Below are positions 52,466 through 61,553 of a stretch of DNA of 64,000 nt, piece after piece. How positions within the stretch are numbered: position 1 is the first letter of the stretch; each line of letters begins with the position of its first letter. The notes beneath the pieces were generated by a model. The model searched no databases, was not told the DNA's origin, and worked only from the letters and a program-made list of their open reading frames with translations. The position numbers and the translations under genes were made by a program. The stretch spans positions 434,001 to 498,000 of the forward strand of contig CAWHBF010000023.1 of the NCBI GenBank assembly GCA_963827515.1, written 5' to 3'. Origin of the DNA: JABFSA01 sp963827515. GTDB taxonomy: Bacteria; Acidobacteriota; Vicinamibacteria; Vicinamibacterales; UBA2999.

Positions 52466-54778
52466 TCAGTAGCGGATGAGTCGGGTCAGCTTGATCGCAA
52501 CGGAACGATTGATGACGTTCGGCACGCCGTGGGTGAGCGTGTCGCGGCCGTCGCTGTAGACGACGAACAGCTCGCTGCCGGGGCGATACTCCCAGCGGAG
52601 CCGCGCGCTCGAGGTGAGTGAATGAGTGGCGGCGTTGAACTGCATCAGGCCGCTCAGCACCATCCGAGGATTGGGCGTAACGATGGTCCTGACGCTGATC
52701 ACGCGGGCGGTGAACTCGCCGTATGGCAAGTCCACCCACGCCAGCGCCATGGCCGGCTCGAACGCCAGGTGCGAGTTCAGCCCGACATAGCCGCTGTACG
52801 ACACTTCCTTCTTGGTGCCGTCTCCATAGAACGACCCGATTGACGAGGCGATCTGGCCGGACACCTTGCGCTGCTGTCCGATGTTATACGCCAGGCGCAC
52901 ATTCGAATAGTCGTACCCTCCCGCCGGCACGATCACGCCGGAGGAGATCGTGAAGGCGCGTGGGATGAATTCGTAGTCGCGCACGTAGTCAACGGCGAGC
53001 GCGTCGCCGCTGTTGAACTCCATGTCGAAGTTGCCGGACATCGAGCGATTCTGCACGACCGTGCGGGCCTCATCCTCGACATAGTCGAGGCTTCCCTGCC
53101 ACGACAACTTGCGAACCAGCCTGCTCCGGGGTGTGCGAGGACTGAACCGCGCCTGTCCGTGGGTGCGGCGGAAGTCGCTGCGCCGGATGTACCCGACTTC
53201 CGGGTTGAAGTCCGCGCCGATCGCGAGATGCTCGACCTCGGCGCCGTAGCGATCCCCTGCGTACTGAAGAAACGTCCGATAGCTCGCACTGGAGCCCGTG
53301 CCGGACGGGCGGGGTGTCGTGCGCGCGTAGTACCCGCTCGCGTTCAAGCTGTCGAAGAACCCGAAGCTGGCGTCGAGACCGCCCGCCAGGTTCGAGTCAC
53401 CCATTGCGCTGGGATCCCTGCGGGTGGCGATCAAGCCGACGGTGCTGCGGCGAAGGATGTCGCGCTTCAGACGGACGATCGAGAAATTCGTCGCGGGCGC
53501 CCCAGCCGACGCCTTTTCTCCTGTCTGGATGTTGATGGCTCCGAGCGTGTACGCACCCGCACGGCCGGTGATGCGGCCACCCGCCACGACCGGTACCGAC
53601 TGGCCCTGGCTCAATCCGACCTGCCGGCTGAAGAACAGAATCGGGATGTCCCGGTTGATCCCGCCGAATGACTGGAGCGGAGCGCCGCCAAAGGCGAAGA
53701 TGCCTTGCCCCTCCAGAAAGAACTCCCGCTTCTCGGGAAAGAAGAGACTGAACCGGGTGAGGTTCACCTGCTGCAGGTCCTCCTCCACCTGCGCGAAGTC
53801 GGTGTTGACCGTGGCGTCGACAATCAGGCCGCGCGTGAGCCCGTACTTGAAGTCGAACCCGACGTCACCGGTCGGGTCGTTCGAGAACGGAACCGCGGCG
53901 CTCTTGTCCGTGAGGACCGATCCGGTGACGTAGGGCTTCAACTCGAGGTTCTTCGACTGGAGCGGCGTCTCCACGCCGACGAGCGTCGCGGCGACGTTCA
54001 AACGGTTCACGCCGCCCGAACCGTACGCAGCCGGGACGCCGGTCAGGAACGACAACTCGTTCTTCCACTTGACGATCCGCCGAACGTTGATCCCCCAGAC
54101 TTGCGGGCCGGATCCGCCGTAGCGCAGCGACTTGAAAGGAATGACCATTTCCGTCGACCACCCGCGCTCCGAGCGCGACGAACGAACGTCCCACACGGTG
54201 TTCCAGCTTTCGTTCAACTGGCCGTCGATGATGGCCTGATCGCGGACAGTGCCGAGCGGGCCAGTCTGGAACGTGAAGCCGTTGCGACGGTCGTAAAACG
54301 TGTCGAGGACGAGGCTGAGGCTCTCGTTCTGAATGAGACCGCTGTGGTCGCGCCGCAGTTCCGTGGCGACCTCCCGTTCCGGCTGACTGTCGAGACACCG
54401 CGCGGAGATGTACAGGTTGGTGTCGTCGAAGAACACCCACAGCTCCGTCTCCTCGGTGGCCGCATCACCTTCAATCGGAACCTGCTGGATAAAGCCGCTC
54501 GCCGCTTGCACGTCCTGGTAAATCGATTCATCCAGCCGACCGTCGATGGTCAGCGCCGTGGTCAGCCGCACCGCACGCATCGTCGCGCCTCCCCGGTCAT
54601 CGCGAGTGATGGTGGCGGGCGCGAGTGGGGCCGCCGGCCCGACGATCGCTGGGAGGGAGGCGGCGAGAGACCCGGCATCTGGAAGTCCCTGGGCGGCCAA
54701 CGGTTGGGCAGTGCCGAGCGCGAACGTGGCAAGAAAAAGAACTCCAGCGACCAGCGCTGGCTTTCCCGAAAGGTACAT
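52466..54778 (-). CDS. DUF5916 outer-membrane barrel protein with CBM9-like domain
   Basis: This large exported protein of 770 residues has a signal peptide (cleavage near LAAQG-LP). An N-terminal CBM9-like beta-sandwich follows (TALTIDGRLDESIYQDV, ELWVFFDDTNLYISARC). The rest is the DUF5916 region, rich in alternating hydrophobic strands with FSLFFPEKREFFLEGQGIF, and should form an outer-membrane barrel. Such proteins are numerous in Acidobacteria and Bacteroidetes and may handle polysaccharides, which is not proven. The ATG at 54778 follows GACAAT by 8 nt. Confidence 0.88.
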   Translation of the reverse strand: MYLSGKPALVAGVLFLATFALGTAQPLAAQGLPDAGSLAASLPAIVGPAAPLAPATITRDDRGGATMRAVRLTTALTIDGRLDESIYQDVQAASGFIQQVPIEGDAATEETELWVFFDDTNLYISARCLDSQPEREVATELRRDHSGLIQNESLSLVLDTFYDRRNGFTFQTGPLGTVRDQAIIDGQLNESWNTVWDVRSSRSERGWSTEMVIPFKSLRYGGSGPQVWGINVRRIVKWKNELSFLTGVPAAYGSGGVNRLNVAATLVGVETPLQSKNLELKPYVTGSVLTDKSAAVPFSNDPTGDVGFDFKYGLTRGLIVDATVNTDFAQVEEDLQQVNLTRFSLFFPEKREFFLEGQGIFAFGGAPLQSFGGINRDIPILFFSRQVGLSQGQSVPVVAGGRITGRAGAYTLGAINIQTGEKASAGAPATNFSIVRLKRDILRRSTVGLIATRRDPSAMGDSNLAGGLDASFGFFDSLNASGYYARTTPRPSGTGSSASYRTFLQYAGDRYGAEVEHLAIGADFNPEVGYIRRSDFRRTHGQARFSPRTPRSRLVRKLSWQGSLDYVEDEARTVVQNRSMSGNFDMEFNSGDALAVDYVRDYEFIPRAFTISSGVIVPAGGYDYSNVRLAYNIGQQRKVSGQIASSIGSFYGDGTKKEVSYSGYVGLNSHLAFEPAMALAWVDLPYGEFTARVISVRTIVTPNPRMVLSGLMQFNAATHSLTSSARLRWEYRPGSELFVVYSDGRDTLTHGVPNVINRSVAIKLTRLIRY

Positions 54779-54786
54779 CCGAACCA

Positions 54787-54792
54787 ATTGTC
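54787..54792 (-). promoter_or_regulatory. -10-like hexamer of the DUF5916 gene, leaderless
   Basis: GACAAT on the minus strand is followed by 8 nt and the ATG at 54778, with no Shine-Dalgarno sequence. The upstream TTG at 54787 lies within it and is a less likely start. Confidence 0.35.
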
Positions 54793-54880
54793 GCCGAAGT
54801 AGGCCCGTTTGTGGTCGCTCGCAGGAAGTGGTACGAAGGATGGGCTAGGCTGATCGACTCCCGTCGGAAGGAAGGCATAC

Positions 54881-55910
54881 GTGGCCGAAGCGACAGATCT
54901 CAAGAACCAGATGAACCAGTTGATACGTGGGTACTGGGTGACCCAGGCGATCTACGTGGTCGCCGAACTGGGCGTCGCCGACCTGCTCGAGGATGGGCCA
55001 AAGGCCCCGGCTGAACTGGCCGAAACGACCGGAGCGAACACCGAGCTCTTGTACCGCGTGCTGCGTGCCCTGGCCAGCCTGGGCATCTTCTCCGAAGACG
55101 CGGACGGACGGTTCCGGCTGACACCGCTCGCGGACACCTTGCGAAGCGAGCGTGGAGGTCAGCGGGCGTACGCACAACTGCACGGGAAAGACCTCTATCA
55201 ATCCTGGGGAAAGCTACTGGAGGCCGTTCGATCGGGCCGGACTGCATTCGTTGAAGCGTTTGGGATGCCGGTCTTCGACTACATGTCACGGAACCCAGAC
55301 CGAGGGGCCATCTTCGACAAAGCCATGACGGGACACCATGGCGACGAAACAGAACCGATGCTCGACGCGTACGACTTCTCCTCGTTCGAGGAGATCGTCG
55401 ACATCGGTGGCGGCAACGGCTCGGTCCTCGTGGGTACGTTGACACGGCACCCGCGGCTGAAAGGTGTATTGTTCGACCTGCCGACAGTCGCCGGCCGCGC
55501 CCGCACGGCCATTGAAAGCGCCGGCCTCCAGGAACGTTGCCGCGTAGAGAGCGGAAGCTTCCTGGAAGCAGTGCCCGCCGGCGCGGATCATCTACTTAAT
55601 GCGCCACGTGCTCCACGACTGGCGCGACGAAGACGCCGCGACAATCCTGCGCAACTGCCGTTCTGCGATGCGACCGAGGGGAAGAATCGTCGTTGTCGAG
55701 ACCATCGTGCCCATCGGGAACGATCCGAGCTTCGCGAAGTGGATGGATTTGATGATGATCACTTACGGTGGAAAGGAACGAAGCGAGAACCAGTACCGCC
55801 GCCTGTTCTCCGACGCGGGCTTCGAGCTCACACGGGTCGTCCCCACTCGCGTCGGCGTCAGCATCATCGAAGGTGTGCCGGATCCGAAAGCCACACACAG
55901 AGGAGCGTGA
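54881..55910 (+). pseudogene. O-methyltransferase (acetylserotonin/hydroxyindole type), one frame break
   Basis: The N-terminal dimerisation domain (LIRGYWVTQAIYVVAELGVADLL) and SAM loop (EEIVDIGGGNGSVLVG) are in the starting frame. At about 55589 a single extra base (GCGGATCATC) moves the frame. Downstream, IYLMRHVLHDWRDEDAATIL, with the catalytic His, and FSDAGFELTRVVPT continue to 55910. The restored protein has 342 residues with both domains intact. A GGAAGGAAGG ribosome site precedes the GTG start. The small-molecule substrate is unknown. Confidence 0.88.
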
Positions 55911-56034
55911 CAAACGCGATTACGGCGAGGACGACGCGAAAACTGAATCCGGCCTTGGATGTCACGGCCGACGCGTGTTCGCATGTGCGGCTGCGAGAAG
56001 CGAATGGTATAACTCGCACGGGTTGGAGGCATCT

Positions 56035-56733
56035 GTGAAGGACCTACTCAAAACGGCTGCAATCGGCGCAATGGTCGTGTTTCTCTCGTCTGGACTCGAA
56101 GCTGTCCAGGCTCCTCCAGCGCCCGTTCTGTTGTTCAACATGACCCTGCAGAACCACACTCGCCTGCCGTTAGCGCAATCCTCGGTGACCACACCCAATG
56201 TGGATCTCCAGCTGTATGGCGACGGCGGCAACATCATCGTTGCCACCGGCGCCGGCGCGAACCTTCCTCGCACATTCTTCGGATTGTGCAAGGGTCCTTG
56301 TGGCTTCACGTTGCGCGACAGGAGCAACTATTTCGATCTGAGAGGCAGGGCAAAGATCACGTTCACGACGATCGTGTCCGGCTTCCACCGCGTGCGTCCT
56401 ATTCTGAAATTGGCGGACGGCACGCTATTGATCGGCGATCAAGCGGAAGGCTCCGTCGCGGACTACCACGAGTACACGATCTCGTTCAGCGAATGTCGGT
56501 GGCTGCGGCTTGATCCTGTGCGCGGCGTGACCCTGGGCGCCGGCTGGGTTGAGAACCCGGACCTCAGCAAGGTCGATGAGGTCGGCTACTTCGATGTGAT
56601 TCCCGGCAGCGGTCCCCATACTGAAGGCCTCGCAGTGGAAAAGCAGCCCCCTCCTCCGGCGGGAGGGTGGATCGCCGTTTCGGCATTTGAACTGTGGGGA
56701 CACCCTGTCAGCCGGACGCCGTCGCAAAAGTGA
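56035..56733 (+). CDS. exported hypothetical protein
   Basis: This 232-residue protein begins with a GTG preceded by GGAGG at good spacing. A signal peptide (residues 1-25, near VQA-PP) leads into a beta-rich domain with FGLCKGPCGFTLRDRSNYFD and FHRVRPILKLADG. It resembles laminin-G/DUF1080-type sugar-binding sandwiches, but I cannot assign a family. It follows the methyltransferase in the same direction with a 124-bp gap. Confidence 0.65.
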   Translation: MKDLLKTAAIGAMVVFLSSGLEAVQAPPAPVLLFNMTLQNHTRLPLAQSSVTTPNVDLQLYGDGGNIIVATGAGANLPRTFFGLCKGPCGFTLRDRSNYFDLRGRAKITFTTIVSGFHRVRPILKLADGTLLIGDQAEGSVADYHEYTISFSECRWLRLDPVRGVTLGAGWVENPDLSKVDEVGYFDVIPGSGPHTEGLAVEKQPPPPAGGWIAVSAFELWGHPVSRTPSQK

Positions 56734-56778
56734 ACCCACGCCGTTCGCGTGCGCGCACGGTCCTTGCAGCCGCGTCTT

Positions 56779-58127
56779 TCATCGGAAGACATCCATCACG
56801 GCGGCCGCGGCGCGGTGGCCGCTGACGACGGCCCCCTCAATGGTGGCGGGAAGCCCGGTGTCGCTCCAGTCACCAGCGAGAAACAGGCCGGGCACGGACG
56901 TTATGACGGACGGGCGCGGCGGCTGCCCGGGCGCCACTGAAAACGTGGCGCGCTTCTCGCGAACGACGACACCGCGAGTCATGACAGCGGACCGCGTGGC
57001 AGGCAGCGCGTCGCGCACTTCGTCGACGGCCAGGTCAATGAGTTCGTGGTTGCTGCGTCCGACGACGCTGGCAGCGCCGCTCGACACGAGCGACAGGTGC
57101 GATGCCTGCTCACCGAATACCGTCCGCTTGTCGAACACCCACTGCATCGTCCGACCGGGCAATCCAATGAACATCTGGTCTGTGACGACGCGATCGAACC
57201 AGAGGTTGACCGTGACGATGGGCGACGCGCCGGTGTGTGCCGCCGCGTCGAGAACGGCGGAGAGCGCGGCAGGCCGTTCTGGAAACACCTCCGCGAGGGC
57301 GTACCAGGGAACGGCACAAATGATGGCACGGGCATCTAGGCGACGACCGCCAACCATGACGTTCGGATTGTCACCGCTGATGTCAACGCGAGCGACGGCT
57401 CCGGTCTCGACGGCTCCGCCGCGTTGTTCGATATAGCTGCGTGCGGGCAGCGCGTAGAGTTCGTCAAGCGGTTTGAGCGGAAGCGCCAAAGACGCGCTCC
57501 GGGGATCGCGCCCGAATAGCTGCGCGAGCACGGCGACGAACGTCGTCGCCGCGGCGATGTCGATGGGCTGGTTCAGCGCGGCGACCGCAAGCGGCTCCCA
57601 GAGGAGTTCGATCAGGCGCGGCGTCTGCCCGTGTGCCTGCAGCCACTCACGGACGGTGAGAGTCTCGAGTTGTTCCTCGCGGCGGGTCCGCTCCACGGGA
57701 CCCGCCCTACGTGCGTCGCAGCGCGCTTCGAATGCGCAGCGCGGCAAGGCGGTCTCGCCATCCGAGCGCGTCCCAGGTCAGGACTCCTGCCAGAAGGTGA
57801 AGGGGCGAAGGTAACAGCGGGGCACTTGAGCCTCGACCGTCGTCCCGCGCGGTCGATCGTGTCGACCGTCAGTTGACGTTGGACGAGCACATGGGAATCG
57901 GTGCCGATGCGACGAAGAAACTGGAATGTCTCGTGATAGCAGCCGAACATGACATGCTGCCCGTTGTCCACGCGCTCCCCGGTGGCCGGGTCGGTGAATG
58001 CGGTCGCGCGGCCGCCGAGCGTCGGCCTTGCCTCGAGGACGAGCACACGCACATTCCGTTCGGCCAGCGCCGCGGCGGCACTCAGCCCGGCAAAGCCTGC
58101 GCCGATGACGATCACGTCCGGACTCAC
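56779..58127 (-). pseudogene. hpnE: squalene-forming FAD oxidoreductase HpnE, two frame breaks
   Basis: HpnE reduces hydroxysqualene to squalene, the last step of the HpnCDE route. The GTG at 58127 (GTGA overlap with hpnD) opens with the FAD loop VIVIGAGFAGLSAAAAL and NGQHVMFGCY. Near 57815 the frame changes and continues as LPSPLHLLAGVLTWDALGWR. Near 57720 it changes again to LTVREWLQAHGQTPRLIELL, ending with PGLFLAGDWSDTGLPATIEG at 56779. Removing two extra bases gives 448 residues, the normal length. Either two insertion errors or true loss. Confidence 0.9.
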
Positions 58128-58975
58128 GACCGTGGCAAGAGCGATCTGGCCCAGATGCGAAGCGCTATCAGCGCGCGGTACGGACGTGGCACCCGAATGC
58201 GCTCGCGGAAGACGTCGTAGCCGGCGCGTTCGATTCGCTCGAGAATCTCGAAGTAGATGCCGCCCATGATCTCGGCCGCAACCAGGCTCCGCGCATCCGC
58301 CGGCGGCAGGGAGGCGGATGCCTGACGGTAGTAGTCGCGGGCACGGGCGCATTCGAACTCGAGCAGCGCCCGAACCGGCGGAGTGACCTTTCCGAGACGC
58401 AGCGCCTCCTCCGTCACTCCGAAGCGGACAAGATCCTCGGTCGGCAGGTAGGTCCGTCCGCGTTCAAGATCCGAGGCCACGTCGCGAATGATGTTCGTGA
58501 GCTGCAGCGCCATTCCGAGGTTGACGGCATACTCGCGCGCTCCGGGATCTCGATAACCGAAGATCTCCACACAGACGAGACCGACGGTCGACGCGACACG
58601 GCGGCAGTACTCCGCCAGGGCATCGAACGTTGGATACCGGACGTACGATAGATCCATCGCCACGCCTTCGATCAGGTCGTTGAACGGCGTCCGCGGCAGA
58701 TTGAACTCCCGGATGTACTCCTGCAGTGCCCGCCCCTGGGCGGTGCGCGGTCCGTGGCCAGTGCGATCCACGCTGGCAGCCGCGTAGCATGCCTCCAGTT
58801 CGACTCGCCACGCCTCCAACTGGGCGGCCGCGCGAGTCTCCGCGTCGGGACCTGGCTCCACCTCGTCTACCGCGTCATCGACGGCGCGACAGAAGTCCCA
58901 GACGGCCACGATCGCGCGGCGCTTCCGCGGAGGGAGCACGAGGAAGGAGTAGTAGAAATTGGTATCGCGGCTCAT
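58124..58975 (-). CDS. hpnD: presqualene diphosphate synthase
   Basis: HpnD condenses two farnesyl diphosphates to presqualene diphosphate. The 283-residue protein has both Asp-rich motifs, DDAVDE near residue 32 and IIRDVASDLERGRTYLP near 165. I chose the ATG at 58975, giving the start MSRDTNFYYSFLVLPP; it overlaps hpnC by 4 nt. It is the middle gene of the hpnC-hpnD-hpnE series. Confidence 0.95.
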   Translation of the reverse strand: MSRDTNFYYSFLVLPPRKRRAIVAVWDFCRAVDDAVDEVEPGPDAETRAAAQLEAWRVELEACYAAASVDRTGHGPRTAQGRALQEYIREFNLPRTPFNDLIEGVAMDLSYVRYPTFDALAEYCRRVASTVGLVCVEIFGYRDPGAREYAVNLGMALQLTNIIRDVASDLERGRTYLPTEDLVRFGVTEEALRLGKVTPPVRALLEFECARARDYYRQASASLPPADARSLVAAEIMGGIYFEILERIERAGYDVFRERIRVPRPYRALIALRIWARSLLPRS

Positions 58976-59904
58976 AGGGACCGCGACCCGTAAGCGAGCG
59001 GCACACGGGGGTTCGCCCAGGTGAGCATTTGCCACGCGAACCACGGGGCGTCTGACAGGCCCAGGGTGGGACGACGGTTCACCACGTCGAAACGGACAGC
59101 AACCAGTCGGTCGAGGATACGGGTCCCCCCGAGCCAGGTTGCTCGAAGCTCGTACCGAAGCCGGCCGTCAACCGCATTACAAAGCGGCTTGCCCTCGTCG
59201 AACAGACACCGCGTGCGAACAGTGGCAGCCGAGAGCGCCTTCTGCCAGGCTGGGGCAACAACCGCAGCTGCCAGATCGTCCTCACGGGCACCGTGGACCT
59301 GCTGCTCTTCGAGCGGCAGATACACGCGGCCCCGGTCGTAATCCGCTTTGAAGTCCTGCCAGAAGTTGGCCAGCTGAAGTGCGGTGCAGATCGCGTCGGA
59401 CCAGGCATCCAGCTGTGCGTCCCGGCGGCCGGAGATCCGCAAGACAAGCCGCCCGATCGGGTTCGCCGATCGGCGGCAGTAGTCGAGCAGATCCGTCCAT
59501 GCGGAGTATCTCGTGACAGTCACGTCCTGCCGGAACGCGCTGAGAAGATCTTCAAGCAAGTCGATGGGCAGCGAACAGGCCCGGATGCTCGCACCGAGGG
59601 CAAGAAAGATCGCCGGCGTGTGAGCCGGCTCTCCTTGCCGGAGCCGGGCATCTGGCTCGCCATCCGACTGAGTCCGTCGCAGTCGCTCCAACCAGCCGTC
59701 CAACAGATCGTGACGCTCGCCGACGCTTCGCTGCCCCTCGTCCGCGAAATCGTCGGCCGCTCTGGCAAAGGCATATACGGCTGCCACGTGGTTCCGCATG
59801 CCATGCGGAAGCAACAGCGAGCCGACCGGAAAGTTCTCATAGTGTCGGCGGCCGTCCCGCGCGCAAGAGGCGTACGCAGATACGAGCCTGGCGTCCTCAG
59901 CCAC
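58972..59904 (-). CDS. hpnC: hydroxysqualene synthase
   Basis: HpnC converts presqualene diphosphate to hydroxysqualene. Its 310 residues show the squalene/phytoene synthase fold with DDFADE near residue 51 and NFWQDFKADYDRGRVYLP near 180. A start YENFPVGSLLLPHGMR is typical of HpnC rather than HpnD. The GTG start follows the cobO stop by 6 nt, so the four genes are one operon. No squalene-hopene cyclase gene is in the window. Confidence 0.95.
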   Translation of the reverse strand: MAEDARLVSAYASCARDGRRHYENFPVGSLLLPHGMRNHVAAVYAFARAADDFADEGQRSVGERHDLLDGWLERLRRTQSDGEPDARLRQGEPAHTPAIFLALGASIRACSLPIDLLEDLLSAFRQDVTVTRYSAWTDLLDYCRRSANPIGRLVLRISGRRDAQLDAWSDAICTALQLANFWQDFKADYDRGRVYLPLEEQQVHGAREDDLAAAVVAPAWQKALSAATVRTRCLFDEGKPLCNAVDGRLRYELRATWLGGTRILDRLVAVRFDVVNRRPTLGLSDAPWFAWQMLTWANPRVPLAYGSRSL

Positions 59905-59910
59905 GCCGCC

Positions 59911-60450
59911 CTACCACTCGACCTCGGGCGCGGCCACGCGATGATTCACCGCGCGCGCCATCACGAACAGGAGGTCCGACAGTCGATTCAGGTACACCAC
60001 GAGAATCGGCTCCACGGCGTCCTCGCCGAGGCCGATGACCCGGCGCTCGGCGCGCCGACACACCGTGCGAGCAAAGTGGAGCATCGCGCCCGCGGGCGAC
60101 CCACCAGGAAGGATGAACTTCCGCAGAGGCGGCAGCTCCGTCTCCAGACTGTCGATCAGCTGTTCGAGCCGCTCGACCTCTGCGTTCGTGATCGCCACCT
60201 TGGAAACACGCTCGGCGATTCGGGCGGCCGGATCGGCGAGCCTCGCACCAAGAGCAAACAGATCCCGCTGAATGGCCTCGAGCGACGCGGAAACGTCGAC
60301 GGGGACTCCCTGAGCACGAACAACGCCCAGACAGGTGTTCAACTCGTCTACGTCACCGTACGCGTCAACGCGAGGATCGGCCTTCGAGACGCGGATCTTG
60401 CCGAACAGCGACGTCTGCCCGGTATCGCCGGTCTTGGTGTAGATCTTCAC
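59911..60450 (-). CDS. PduO-type ATP:cob(I)alamin adenosyltransferase
   Basis: This enzyme adenosylates the cobalt of corrinoids to make coenzyme B12. It has 179 residues with the N-terminal ATP motif KIYTKTGDTGQTSLFG and the conserved FILPGGSPAGAMLHFARTVC and RRAERRV. The GTG at 60450 is 7 nt from TATAAT, so the transcript is probably leaderless. Upstream in-frame codons reach into mutY and are not likely. It leads the hpn operon, an unusual partner. Confidence 0.93.
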   Translation of the reverse strand: MKIYTKTGDTGQTSLFGKIRVSKADPRVDAYGDVDELNTCLGVVRAQGVPVDVSASLEAIQRDLFALGARLADPAARIAERVSKVAITNAEVERLEQLIDSLETELPPLRKFILPGGSPAGAMLHFARTVCRRAERRVIGLGEDAVEPILVVYLNRLSDLLFVMARAVNHRVAAPEVEW

Positions 60451-60457
60451 GCGTGGA

Positions 60458-60463
60458 ATTATA
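60458..60463 (-). promoter_or_regulatory. TATAAT -10 element of the cobalamin adenosyltransferase-hpn operon, leaderless
   Basis: A perfect TATAAT on the minus strand is followed by 7 nt and the GTG at 60450. Only 19 bp separate this start from the divergent mutY ATG, so no riboswitch fits. Confidence 0.55.
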
Positions 60464-60469
60464 GGTGGG

Positions 60470-61147
60470 ATGTCAGTCGCCGCTCTGCCCCCTCCGGCAT
60501 CTCGCCAACGGTTTCGTCGCGCGCTTCTCACCTGGTACCGCAAGAACGGCCGTAACCTTCCGTGGCGGCATACCGACGATCCGTATCACATACTCGTTTC
60601 TGAGGTGATGCTCCAGCAGACGCAGGTCGATCGAGTCCTGCCAAAGTACCACGAGTGGCTCGACAGATATCCCTCGCTCGATGCGCTGGCGGCGGCGCCA
60701 GAGGATGAAGTCGCCGACACCTGGCGTCCGCTCGGGTACAACATCCGCCCTCGGCGCCTGCACGCGATCGCTCGCGAGTCAGTGGCCCGATACGGCGGCG
60801 AGCTGCCGTCAGACGAAGAGACGCTCCTCTCGTTCAAAGGGATCGGTGCGTACACCGCGGGGGCCATCCGGAGCTTTGCGTTCGGGCAACGAGCTGCGAT
60901 TCTCGACACCAACGTCGCGCGCGTGCTCTTTCGTGTGTTCGTGGGCCGCGGCGACGCCAAGGCACATTCGATGCGCCGACGCCTCTGGAGCATTTCAGCA
61001 GTGGTTCTGCCGTACAAGCAGGTCTTCGATTTCAACCAGGCGCTCATGGACCTGGGAGCCACGGTCTGTGTCGCGAGAAAGCCGCGGTGCGCGATCTGCC
61101 CGATAGCCAAGATGTGCCGCTCGTACCCGGCCCGGAGCACGGGTTAG
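60470..61147 (+). CDS. mutY: A/G-specific adenine glycosylase, catalytic domain only
   Basis: MutY removes adenine opposite 8-oxoguanine. The 225 residues cover the HhH-GPD domain: catalytic Glu in SEVMLQQTQV, HhH FKGIGAYTAGAI, catalytic Asp in LDTNVARV, and the four-Cys iron-sulfur loop CVARKPRCAICPIAKMC at the end. Usual MutY has 340-380 residues with a C-terminal 8-oxoG-recognition domain. That domain is absent here; the next gene is a free NUDIX protein. GGTGGG precedes the ATG. Confidence 0.93.
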   Translation: MSVAALPPPASRQRFRRALLTWYRKNGRNLPWRHTDDPYHILVSEVMLQQTQVDRVLPKYHEWLDRYPSLDALAAAPEDEVADTWRPLGYNIRPRRLHAIARESVARYGGELPSDEETLLSFKGIGAYTAGAIRSFAFGQRAAILDTNVARVLFRVFVGRGDAKAHSMRRRLWSISAVVLPYKQVFDFNQALMDLGATVCVARKPRCAICPIAKMCRSYPARSTG

Positions 61148-61148
61148 C

Positions 61149-61553
61149 GTGGAACAACCGCCGCGCGTGGTGGAAGTCGTGGCCGCGGTCATCGAAGACG
61201 ATGACCGCTTTCTGCTGACGCGACGGCAGGCCGGCGTGCACCTGGCCGGCATGTGGGAGTTTCCCGGCGGCAAGATAGACGCCGGTGAAACGGACCGAGG
61301 GGCGCTCGAGCGAGAGCTGCGCGAAGAGCTGGACGTGGACGTCGAGGTGGGAGAGCGGATGTTCCGGACGCGTCACGCCTACGCAGACCGGACGGTCGAG
61401 CTCTCCTTTTACCGCTGCAGCCTCAAGAGCGCGCCGCAGCCACTGCTGGGGCAAGAAATGCGATGGGTGCCGCGAGCCGAGCTCATTTTGCTGGGCTTTC
61501 CGCCCGCGGACACCGAGTTCATCGCCATACTCACGCGAGCGGGCGGTCGCTGA
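61149..61553 (+). CDS. mutT: NUDIX hydrolase, MutT-like 8-oxo-dGTP diphosphatase
   Basis: This protein of 134 residues has a complete NUDIX box (GKIDAGETDRGALERELREE) and the MutT-type WEFPGG motif. MutT clears 8-oxo-dGTP from the nucleotide pool. The GTG start is one base after the mutY stop, so translation is coupled and the two form a GO-repair pair. The intact NUDIX box argues against it being only a detached MutY C-terminus. Its end overlaps the convergent ygfZ gene by 23 nt. Confidence 0.88.
   Translation: MEQPPRVVEVVAAVIEDDDRFLLTRRQAGVHLAGMWEFPGGKIDAGETDRGALERELREELDVDVEVGERMFRTRHAYADRTVELSFYRCSLKSAPQPLLGQEMRWVPRAELILLGFPPADTEFIAILTRAGGR

Noticed and set aside
57678..57706. Hairpin GGCGGGTCC...GGACCCGCC in hpnE as an inserted repeat
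   Set aside because: The residues it encodes fit the normal spacing between the conserved HpnE blocks, so no insertion is needed; only single-base breaks are.
60451..60469. Possible cobalamin riboswitch before the adenosyltransferase
   Set aside because: Only 19 bp separate it from mutY, too short for a riboswitch, and a -10 element sits there.
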